Shown one piece after another: positions 5,542 through 12,567 of a stretch of DNA of 12,567 nucleotides; position 1 is the first letter of the stretch, and every line of letters begins with the position of its first letter. Origin of the DNA: Actinomycetes bacterium (GTDB taxonomy: Bacteria > Actinomycetota > Actinomycetes > Propionibacteriales > Nocardioidaceae). The notes beneath the pieces are model-generated. The model did not search any database. It was not told where the DNA came from and was given only the letters and a program-made list of their open reading frames with translations. The stretch covers positions 1-12,567 of the forward strand of contig JAHEXN010000069.1 of NCBI GenBank assembly GCA_023252095.1. The letters are read 5' to 3'. Made by a program: the position numbers and the translations under genes.

Positions 5542-6915
5542 GTGACTCATGTGGCGATCATCGGCGGCGGTCCTGGCGGGTACGAAGCAGCCCTCGTGGC
5601 GGCGCGGCACGGGGCCGAGGTGACGATCGTCGAGCGCGACGGCTGGGGCGGGTCCACGGTCCTGACCGACTGCGTGCCGAGCAAGACGCTCATCGCGACG
5701 GCGGACGTCCTGACCGAGGTCGCGGAGTCCCTCGAGCTGGGCGTGGAGCTGCCGTCCGGGGTCCATGCCGACCTCGCCAAGGTCAACCGTCGGGTGCTCG
5801 ACCTCGCCCTGGCGCAGTCGAGCGACATCGGCGAGCGGCTCGGTTCGAGCGGCATCCGCACCGTGCGCGGTTCCGGGCGGCTCGTCGGGGGCACCACGGT
5901 CGAGGTGACCTCGGCCGACGGCGACGTCGAGACCGTCGCCGCCGACGCAGTGCTGGTGGCCACGGGCGCCCACCCGCGAGTCGTCGACACGGCCCAGCCC
6001 GACGGTGAGCGCATCCTCACGTGGGAGCAGGTCTACGCACTCCGCGAGGTGCCCGAGCACATGGTCGTGGTCGGGTCCGGTGTGACGGGGGCCGAGTTCG
6101 CCAGCGCCTACAACGGCCTGGGCGCGCGCGTGACCCTCGTGTCGAGCCGCGACCGCGTCCTGCCGGGGGAGGACCCCGACGCCGCCGACACGATCGAGGA
6201 CGTGTTCCGCCGTCGCGGCATGGACGTGCTCGGGAACTCGCGCATGGCCTCGGTCGAGCGGGTCGGAGAGGGCGTGCTCGTCACGCTGACCGACGGGCGC
6301 ACGGTCGAGGGCTCGCACTGCCTCCTGGCGCTCGGCTCGATCCCGAACACGGAGGGCCTCGGCCTGGCCGAGAACGGCGTCCTGCTCGACGACGGTGGGT
6401 TCGTCCGGGTCGACCGGGTCTCCCGCACCACGGCCCCAGGCGTCTACGCGGCCGGCGACTGCACCGGCGTGCTGATGCTCGCTTCGGTCGCGGCCCAGCA
6501 GGGACGCATCGCGATGTCCCACGTCCTCGGCTCGGCGGTGCATCCGCTCGACCTCTCCGAGGTCTCGAGCAACATCTTCACGTCCCCAGAGATCGCGACC
6601 GTGGGCCTGTCGCAGAAGAAGCTCGACGAGCAGGGCATCCAGGCCGACGTCGCGATGCTCCCCCTCGCGGCCAATCCGCGGGCCAAGATGCAGGGCGTCC
6701 GAGACGGGTTCGTGAAGCTCTTCGCGCGTCGTGGCAGCGGCACCGTGATCGGGGGCGTCATCGTGGGTCCGCGCGCGAGCGAGCTCATCCACGTGGTCTC
6801 ACTCGCGGTCATGACGAGCCTGACCGTCGACCAGGTCGCCAACGCTTTCACGGTCTACCCGTCGATGTCGGGAACCGTGGCCGAGGTTGCGCGTCGCATC
6901 CACCGCCCGGAGTGA
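5542..6915 (+). CDS. lpdA: NAD(P)H dehydrogenase (quinone) flavoprotein, LpdA/Rv3303c type
   Basis: This is a two-dinucleotide-fold flavoprotein of the pyridine nucleotide-disulfide oxidoreductase family, 457 residues from GTG 5542. That start puts the FAD loop G-G-G-P-G-G at residues 8-13, as in mycobacterial LpdA; in-frame starts at 5506 and 5458 would add unneeded N-terminal residues. The NAD(P) loop G-S-G-V-T-G is at 178-183 and the second FAD motif A-A-G-D with Asp306. The redox dithiol C-x4-C is broken: Cys44 remains but its partner is Thr39. The C-terminal H-P-T-x-S-E block reads Y-P-S-M-S-G, so the catalytic His is Tyr439 and the Glu is Gly444. It therefore cannot be a true lipoamide dehydrogenase or glutathione-reductase-like enzyme. 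The same changes occur in the Rv3303c family, reported to pass electrons from NAD(P)H to quinones. It probably acts in cytoplasmic redox balance, with its own promoter. Confidence 0.9.
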   Translation: MTHVAIIGGGPGGYEAALVAARHGAEVTIVERDGWGGSTVLTDCVPSKTLIATADVLTEVAESLELGVELPSGVHADLAKVNRRVLDLALAQSSDIGERLGSSGIRTVRGSGRLVGGTTVEVTSADGDVETVAADAVLVATGAHPRVVDTAQPDGERILTWEQVYALREVPEHMVVVGSGVTGAEFASAYNGLGARVTLVSSRDRVLPGEDPDAADTIEDVFRRRGMDVLGNSRMASVERVGEGVLVTLTDGRTVEGSHCLLALGSIPNTEGLGLAENGVLLDDGGFVRVDRVSRTTAPGVYAAGDCTGVLMLASVAAQQGRIAMSHVLGSAVHPLDLSEVSSNIFTSPEIATVGLSQKKLDEQGIQADVAMLPLAANPRAKMQGVRDGFVKLFARRGSGTVIGGVIVGPRASELIHVVSLAVMTSLTVDQVANAFTVYPSMSGTVAEVARRIHRPE

Positions 6916-7002
6916 GGCGAACCCCGCCCAGGACTGTGATTCCAGGCAGAATGACACCCGTGTAGTTCTGTGAAGCATGTGGCGTGTGGGATCGATGTGG
7001 TG

Positions 7003-7046
7003 TCTAATCAACCCTGGCGGTGAGCCTTCCCCCGAGTCACCGCCGG
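7003..7046 (+). promoter_or_regulatory. Candidate promoter and 5'-terminal hairpin of the amidase gene
   Basis: A -10-like TCTAAT (7003-7008) lies 51 nt before the amidase ATG; no good -35 is visible. Transcription would begin near 7015. A hairpin starts there: ctggcggtga (7014-7023) pairs with tcaccgccgg (7037-7046), 8 perfect bp plus a G-U and a C-G pair, around a 13-nt pyrimidine-rich loop. It ends 2 nt before the GGGGAG Shine-Dalgarno (7049-7054). The mRNA would thus start with a stem next to the ribosome site, which could affect stability or translation. Just upstream, ATGTGG occurs twice, 18 bp apart (6977, 6995). No known riboswitch pattern was recognised. Confidence 0.45.
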
Positions 7047-7059
7047 ATGGGGAGAATCC

Positions 7060-9426
7060 ATGATCGGCCGCCGATCCCGCCGTCAGCGAGTGCGTCGCAC
7101 CCGACGCGCGCACCTGCTGCGTCTCGTCCCACTGCTGGGCGTCACGACCCTGGTCGCTGCGCTGCTCGTGGCGGTGACCGTGTCCCAGCTCCGCACCCAG
7201 GACGAGGTGGGGAAACCGGCCGAGGTCGAGAAGCGCGAGTTCGTGGTCACGCCCGAGGCCGAGCGCGAGCCCTACACGGCCCAGGACGCCGCCCTCGTCG
7301 CCGCAGTGGACCCCTCGGTCGCGACGATCCAGAAGGGCGCCGTCGTGGCGGAGCTGGCTCCCCACGACCTGCCGAGCTTCGAGATGCTCGGCGTGACGTG
7401 GACCGACGGGGTACCTGCCGACGTCAGCGAGGTCCAGGTGCGCTGGCAGCAGGACGGCCAGTGGTCCGACTGGACGATCCTCGACCCCGGCGCGGAGCCC
7501 GGCGAAGGCGGCCTCCCCGGCACCGAGCCGAAGTGGGTCGGGCCGTCGCAGGCGGCCCAGGCCCGTGTCGTCGCGAGCCGGGACATCGATCCGGCCGGAC
7601 TCACGCTCGTGACGGTCGCCCCCGGTGAGACGCCGACCCTGACTCAGGCCGCGATCGCCCAGCCGAACATCATCTCGCGCGCCCAGTGGGGAGCGCGCGC
7701 CTACGGCGGCTCGGGGTGCGGCGCCGCCCCGACGAACGGCACGTTCAAGGGCACGATCGTCCACCACACGGCGGGCAGCAACAACTACTCCGCGGCGCAG
7801 TCCGCCGGCATCGTGAGGGCCGCTCAGGCGTATCACATGGACGGCCAGAAGTGGTGCGACATCGGCTACAACTTCCTGATCGACCGCTACGGCCAGATCT
7901 TCGAGGGCCGCGCCGGTGGCATCACGAACACGCCCTACGGCGCCCACTCGGGCAACTCCGACGTCAACGCCAGCACGACCGGCGTGTCCCTCATGGGTGA
8001 GTTCACGAGCGAGGTCCCGCCTGAGGCCATGAAGAACGCGGTCGTCCAGCTCGTCGCGTGGCGACACTCGCTGTTCAACGTGCCGGCCAAGGGCGGCTAC
8101 TCCAACGGTGGCGTCTGGATCCAGAGGATCGACGGGCACCGCAGCGTCAAGGCGACGGCGTGCCCCGGCCAGCAGGTCTTCAACTGGCTCCCGGAGATGC
8201 GTGACCGCGTCGAGTCCGCGATGGTCCCGACCGGCCTCGTGCAGGTGCCGGGGCGTGCCGAGGTGTGGCTCCTGAACGGGTCGACCAAGCACCACGTCGT
8301 CAATTACTCCGACCTGCAGGTCCTGGCGAGCCGTTTCGGCTGGGTCCGTCAGGTCGCCGCCTCGGTCGTCGACTCGACCCCCACGGGTGGACTCGCCTCG
8401 CGCTACGTGCACGACGCGCGCACCGGGACGCTGTACCTGCTGCAGCTCGACGGCACGAAGCACCGCTTCGTGACCCCGGAGCAGGTCGCGGGCTACGGGT
8501 ACCTGTTCCCGACGTTCGTCAACCTGGCGCCCGGGCAGATCGATGCCTTCGCGACCGGACCCGAGATCGGTGACTTCTTCCGCGTCGAGGACGGCCCCGA
8601 GGTCTACCGGCTGGAGGCCGGCAAGAAGCGGTACGTGACCACGGGCCCCGCCTTCGTGCGTGCCGTGGGCTCCGACAACGCCTACGTCGCGAGCATGGCG
8701 GCGAGCGGAGCCGCAGTCCTTCCGTCCGGCCCGGCGCTTCTGGAGCCGCACACGTTGGTGCGCGACGCCTCCAGCGGGACGGTGCACCTGACCCTCGGAG
8801 ACTCCGGCCTGGTCCGGATCCCGTCCTTCGAGCTCGCTGCCGAGGCGGGTGCGACGCGGTACAACGTGCTCGCGGCGGGCGCCCTCAACGGGACGCCGGT
8901 CACGGCGGGTGACCTCGCGCCGTTCGTCACGTGCGGAGGGACGACCTACGTCGTGGCCGGCGGGGTGTTCCGGCCCCTGTCGGGATCCGGCACGGGAGGA
9001 TGGACGCCCACCGCGCTGCCGGCGTCGGCCTGCGCGACCCTGCCGAAGGGATCGGGCACCGTCGCGTCGCCCGTCCTGGTCCAGGTGCCGGGGCGCGGCG
9101 AGGTGTACGTCCTCGAGGCCCAGCAGCTGCACCACGTCCGCAGCTGGGAGCGCCTGATGCAGCTGACCGGGAACGCAACTCCGCGGCCCGTGACGTGGGC
9201 GCCTGGCACCGCCACGGTGGTCGGCGTCGGAGCCCCGGAGCTCGCCACCGGTACCGCGGTCCAGTTCTCGGGCCAGCCCGAGGTCTACCGGGGAGACGGG
9301 CGCACGCTGCAGCACGTCACGACCTATGAGGCGCTCGTGCGGATCGGCGGTGGGCGTGTCCCGGTGATCGAGCAGCTGCCGGCGGCGCAGAAGTCGTACT
9401 ACACGGTCGGCGCGCCGATCTCCTGA
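7060..9426 (+). CDS. Membrane-anchored PGRP/amidase_2 N-acetylmuramoyl-L-alanine amidase with C-terminal repeats
   Basis: This 788-residue cell-envelope protein begins with an Arg-rich N-terminus followed by one hydrophobic helix (about residues 20-43), a signal anchor or uncleaved signal. A beta-rich region (about 100-150, L-G-V-T-W ... W-S-D-W) typical of secreted actinobacterial PGRP proteins comes next. The catalytic PGRP/amidase_2 domain spans about 207-388. By analogy with T7 lysozyme the zinc ligands are His235 (V-H-H-T), His360 (D-G-H-R) and Cys368 (A-C-P-G), with Tyr270 (G-Y-N-F) and Lys364 near the active site, so the enzyme looks intact. It would cut the bond between muramic acid and L-alanine in peptidoglycan. 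Residues 394-787 form seven repeats of about 50-60 residues, described separately, probably for surface or wall binding. The ATG at 7060 has GGGGAG (7049-7054) at 5 nt. Substrate and timing in the cell cycle cannot be read from sequence. Confidence 0.92.
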   Translation: MIGRRSRRQRVRRTRRAHLLRLVPLLGVTTLVAALLVAVTVSQLRTQDEVGKPAEVEKREFVVTPEAEREPYTAQDAALVAAVDPSVATIQKGAVVAELAPHDLPSFEMLGVTWTDGVPADVSEVQVRWQQDGQWSDWTILDPGAEPGEGGLPGTEPKWVGPSQAAQARVVASRDIDPAGLTLVTVAPGETPTLTQAAIAQPNIISRAQWGARAYGGSGCGAAPTNGTFKGTIVHHTAGSNNYSAAQSAGIVRAAQAYHMDGQKWCDIGYNFLIDRYGQIFEGRAGGITNTPYGAHSGNSDVNASTTGVSLMGEFTSEVPPEAMKNAVVQLVAWRHSLFNVPAKGGYSNGGVWIQRIDGHRSVKATACPGQQVFNWLPEMRDRVESAMVPTGLVQVPGRAEVWLLNGSTKHHVVNYSDLQVLASRFGWVRQVAASVVDSTPTGGLASRYVHDARTGTLYLLQLDGTKHRFVTPEQVAGYGYLFPTFVNLAPGQIDAFATGPEIGDFFRVEDGPEVYRLEAGKKRYVTTGPAFVRAVGSDNAYVASMAASGAAVLPSGPALLEPHTLVRDASSGTVHLTLGDSGLVRIPSFELAAEAGATRYNVLAAGALNGTPVTAGDLAPFVTCGGTTYVVAGGVFRPLSGSGTGGWTPTALPASACATLPKGSGTVASPVLVQVPGRGEVYVLEAQQLHHVRSWERLMQLTGNATPRPVTWAPGTATVVGVGAPELATGTAVQFSGQPEVYRGDGRTLQHVTTYEALVRIGGGRVPVIEQLPAAQKSYYTVGAPIS
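8239..9420 (+). repeat. Seven degenerate repeats in the amidase C-terminus
   Basis: Seven units begin near 8239, 8404, 8578, 8755, 8929, 9079 and 9259. The usual pattern is a start such as V-Q-V-P-G-R or a similar strand, G-x-(V/L)-Y-x-L, G-x-x-(K/L)-(H/R)-x-V, an aromatic/Leu-rich helix-like stretch, and a Val/Pro/Gly-rich end. Units 1, 6 and 7 are most alike (VQVPGRAEVW, VQVPGRGEVY, VQFSGQPEVY). At DNA level caggtgccggggcg recurs at 8242 and 9082. Unit 5 is shortest and holds two cysteines. Seven units of this size are compatible with a seven-bladed beta-propeller, which is an inference. Confidence 0.65.
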
Positions 9427-9438
9427 TCGCCGCCTGAC

Positions 9439-9480
9439 ACGTCGAGGGCCCCTGCGGACATCCGCAGGGGCCCTCAACGT
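9439..9480. terminator. Bidirectional hairpin terminator between amidase and accA3
   Basis: gagggcccctgcgga (9444-9458) and tccgcaggggccctc (9461-9475) are exact 15-nt reverse complements. ACGT on both flanks (9439-9442, 9477-9480) extends the dyad to 19 pairs with one mismatch. It lies 12 nt past the amidase stop and 11 nt past the accA3 stop on the other strand, so it probably ends both convergent transcripts. No T-run is present on either strand. Confidence 0.85.
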
Positions 9481-9491
9481 TCACGTCGGTC

Positions 9492-11264
<1,773 letters not shown>

Positions 11265-11367
11265 GAATGATCTCCTCGGACACGTCAGGGATGCGGGGCG
11301 AGTCTAGGGGAGCGGTCGGGCCGCCGCCGCCGCAGGGCGGTCAGTGGTGACCGTAGCGGCGTGCGAG

Positions 11368-11385
11368 CGTGCTCTTCAGAGCACG
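11368..11385. terminator. Small hairpin at the 3' end of the 69-residue gene
   Basis: cgtgctc (11368-11374) and gagcacg (11379-11385) form a perfect 7-bp stem around a 4-nt loop that contains the stop codon of the - strand gene. It could mark the 3' end of that transcript or protect it. It is small and lacks a T-run, so read-through into accA3 is possible. Between it and accA3 (11265-11367) I see the accA3 Shine-Dalgarno, a weak - strand -10-like TAGACT (11301-11306) with no matching -35, and no further gene. Confidence 0.4.
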
Positions 11386-11585
11386 TCGAGGCTGGCGCAG
11401 GGCAGCGAGAAGTGACAGACCTTGCTGCCGAAGTCGACCGTGACGGCCGTGCTCCCCGAGGTGCTGACGACGCGGCCGAGGCCGTGGGCGTCGTGCGTGA
11501 CGCGCTGTCCCACCTCGTAGTTCCGCTCTGCGGGCGCTGCGGGCGGGGCAAACGGGCTGCTGGCGAGACGACGAGGCGCGGTCAT
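11376..11585 (-). CDS. Small conserved-type protein with Tudor/CarD-like beta domain
   Basis: This 69-residue protein has an Ala/Pro-rich N-terminal tail (residues 1-20). A short beta-rich domain follows: Y-E-V-G-Q-R-V-T-H-D, then G-L-G-R-V-V, then A-V-T-V-D-F-G. The G-x-R-V-x-H-x-x-x-G-L-G-x-V pattern resembles the small SH3/Tudor-like folds found in CarD N-termini and at the C-terminus of UvrD/PcrA helicases. Stand-alone proteins of this type are known in actinobacteria, but I cannot name a function. Two cysteines sit near the C-terminus (Cys57, Cys63). On the - strand the ATG (11583-11585) is preceded by GAAGGA at 2 nt and a stronger AGGAGG (11596-11601) at 10 nt. It is divergent from the kinase gene and upstream of accA3 on the same strand, about 110 bp apart. 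The gene is probably real given the Shine-Dalgarno and recognisable domain; binding DNA, RNA or protein is a guess. Confidence 0.72.
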   Translation of the reverse strand: MTAPRRLASSPFAPPAAPAERNYEVGQRVTHDAHGLGRVVSTSGSTAVTVDFGSKVCHFSLPCASLDVL

Positions 11586-11655
11586 GGTTCCTTCAGTTTC
11601 CTCCTGTCGGCCCCCAGAAGCGAATCGCTGCCCTCGCGCTGCGGTTCTGCGCGGT

Positions 11656-11661
11656 TAGGGT
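11656..11661 (+). promoter_or_regulatory. Candidate -10 element for a leaderless kinase mRNA
   Basis: TAGGGT (11656-11661) fits the loose actinobacterial TANNNT -10 pattern and ends 6 nt before the kinase GTG at 11668. The same TAG is an in-frame stop three codons before the GTG, so the protein cannot start further upstream. No clear Shine-Dalgarno or -35 is present. The rest of the divergent gap (11586-11667) shows only the Shine-Dalgarno of the - strand gene. Confidence 0.4.
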
Positions 11662-11667
11662 GGCCGG

Positions 11668-12567
11668 GTGACGCAGGTCTTCGCGGGGCGCTACCAGCTC
11701 GTCGACCTCCTCGGGCGAGGAGGCATGGGCGACGTCTGGCGGGTGTGGGACCTGCGCGACGGCGTGTACCGCGCGGCGAAGCTCCAGCGGCAGGCCGACA
11801 GCGCGTCCCTGCTGCGATTCGTGCGGGAGTCCTCGACCCGCGTCGTGCACCCGCACGTCGTCGCTCCCACGGGATGGTCGGCCGAGGACGGCACGGTGCT
11901 CTTCGCGATGCCGATCATCGGTGGCGGGTCCGTGGCCCAGGTCGTCGCCGACCACGGCCCGCTCCCGCCCGCCTGGGTGCGCGAGGTCGGCCGGCAGCTG
12001 TTCCTGGCGCTGCAGGCGGTTCACGACGCCGGACTCGTGCACCGCGACGTCAAGCCGGCCAACCTGCTGCTGGAAGCCACGGGCACCGCTGACCCGGTCC
12101 TGAGACTCTCGGACTTCGGCATCGCCGCGGTGCGTGACGAGCCCCGGCTGACGCGGGCCTGGGAGGTCGTGCACACGCCGGGCTACGCGGCGCCGGAGGT
12201 CTTCACGGACGCCGATCCGCACCCCCGGCAGGACCTCTACGCGGCCGGTGTCGTGCTGGTCGAGATGCTCACGGCCCAGCGGCCGCGGTCGGACGGATCG
12301 GTCGGGGTCCCTGCCGGACCGTTCGCCGAGGTCATCGAGAGTCTTGTCGACTCCGATCCGTCTCGGCGACCCGCCAGCGCCGCCGAGGCTGGCGCAGCGC
12401 TGGCCTCGGTCGTGGTGCCGCCGGTCACGGGCGAGCCCGTGGAGGTGTTCTCGCACCTGCCGGAGTGGCCCGAGGGCTGGGGCCCCGAGGGTCCGATCAG
12501 TCAAGCCGCGGTGCGCGCCGAGTCGGCGGCGGGGTCACGCCGCGCCGAGGCCGGCCCCACCGCGATC
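11668..12567 (+). CDS. Serine/threonine protein kinase (3'-truncated)
   Basis: The frame is open from GTG 11668 to the window end, giving 300 codons with no stop. All Hanks-type kinase motifs are visible: Gly-rich loop G-R-G-G-M-G-D-V at 16-23, catalytic Lys38 (R-A-A-K), helix C Glu candidate E54, H-R-D-V-K-P-A-N at 125-132 with catalytic Asp127, metal-binding D-F-G at 149-151, and T-P-G-Y-A-A-P-E in the activation segment. The domain closes with D-P-S-R-R-P near residue 233. After about residue 250 a Pro/Glu/Ala-rich segment begins, probably a linker; any membrane helix or sensor domain lies beyond the window. The start is fixed by an in-frame TAG at 11656-11658. The residue before T-P-G-Y is His rather than the common Gly, otherwise the kinase looks active. 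Its signal and targets are unknown. It is divergently oriented to the 69-residue gene. Confidence 0.93.
   Translation, partial: MTQVFAGRYQLVDLLGRGGMGDVWRVWDLRDGVYRAAKLQRQADSASLLRFVRESSTRVVHPHVVAPTGWSAEDGTVLFAMPIIGGGSVAQVVADHGPLPPAWVREVGRQLFLALQAVHDAGLVHRDVKPANLLLEATGTADPVLRLSDFGIAAVRDEPRLTRAWEVVHTPGYAAPEVFTDADPHPRQDLYAAGVVLVEMLTAQRPRSDGSVGVPAGPFAEVIESLVDSDPSRRPASAAEAGAALASVVVPPVTGEPVEVFSHLPEWPEGWGPEGPISQAAVRAESAAGSRRAEAGPTAI

Noticed and set aside
6916..7059. c-di-AMP (ydaO-type) riboswitch before the amidase
   Set aside because: These are often found before actinobacterial wall hydrolases, but I could not recognise the conserved core; only a simple hairpin is seen.
6799..9477. 892-codon open frame on the - strand across the amidase gene
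   Set aside because: It is antisense to a protein with clear catalytic motifs, its translation is Arg/Gly/Asp-rich with no domain, and it arises from GC-rich codon bias.

Overview
This is a strongly GC-rich, gene-dense piece of chromosome from a high-GC Gram-positive bacterium (Actinomycetota). The evidence is a Corynebacterium-type haem-uptake operon (HtaA domains, HmuTUV, haem oxygenase), an AccA3-type fused biotin carboxylase/BCCP subunit, a close match to the mycobacterial LpdA (Rv3303c) family, frequent GTG starts, and two genes that look leaderless. A nocardioid-type actinobacterium would fit, but the genus cannot be fixed from the sequence alone.

Positions 1-5420 hold one tightly packed haem acquisition and iron-release operon on the + strand: a surface haem-binding protein with two HtaA domains (5' end outside the window), the haem-binding lipoprotein HmuT, the permease HmuU, the ATPase HmuV and the haem oxygenase HmuO. 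All four junctions are 4-nt stop/start overlaps (GTGA, GTGA, ATGA, ATGA). Haem would be captured at the cell surface, passed to HmuT, imported by HmuUV and cleaved inside the cell by HmuO to release iron. Two regulatory-looking structures sit inside coding DNA here. One is a 53-nt near-perfect inverted repeat at the start of hmuT (1752-1804). The other is an AT-rich, dyad-containing promoter-like segment in the last codons of hmuV (4681-4730), just before hmuO.

Positions 5421-9426 are two separate + strand genes: a flavin-dependent NAD(P)H dehydrogenase of the LpdA/Rv3303c type with a degenerate dithiol active site, and a membrane-anchored PGRP/amidase_2 protein with a C-terminal region that I resolve into seven repeats of about 50-60 residues. 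The amidase ends at a strong bidirectional hairpin terminator (9439-9480).

Positions 9492-11585 are on the - strand: accA3 (alpha subunit of acyl-CoA carboxylases) and a 69-residue protein with a small beta-rich, Tudor/CarD-like sequence. A serine/threonine protein kinase starts divergently at 11668 and runs off the right edge.

The genes themselves all fall in known families. I found no wholly new system. The least expected signals are the two intragenic inverted repeats in the haem operon and the seven-repeat region of the amidase.
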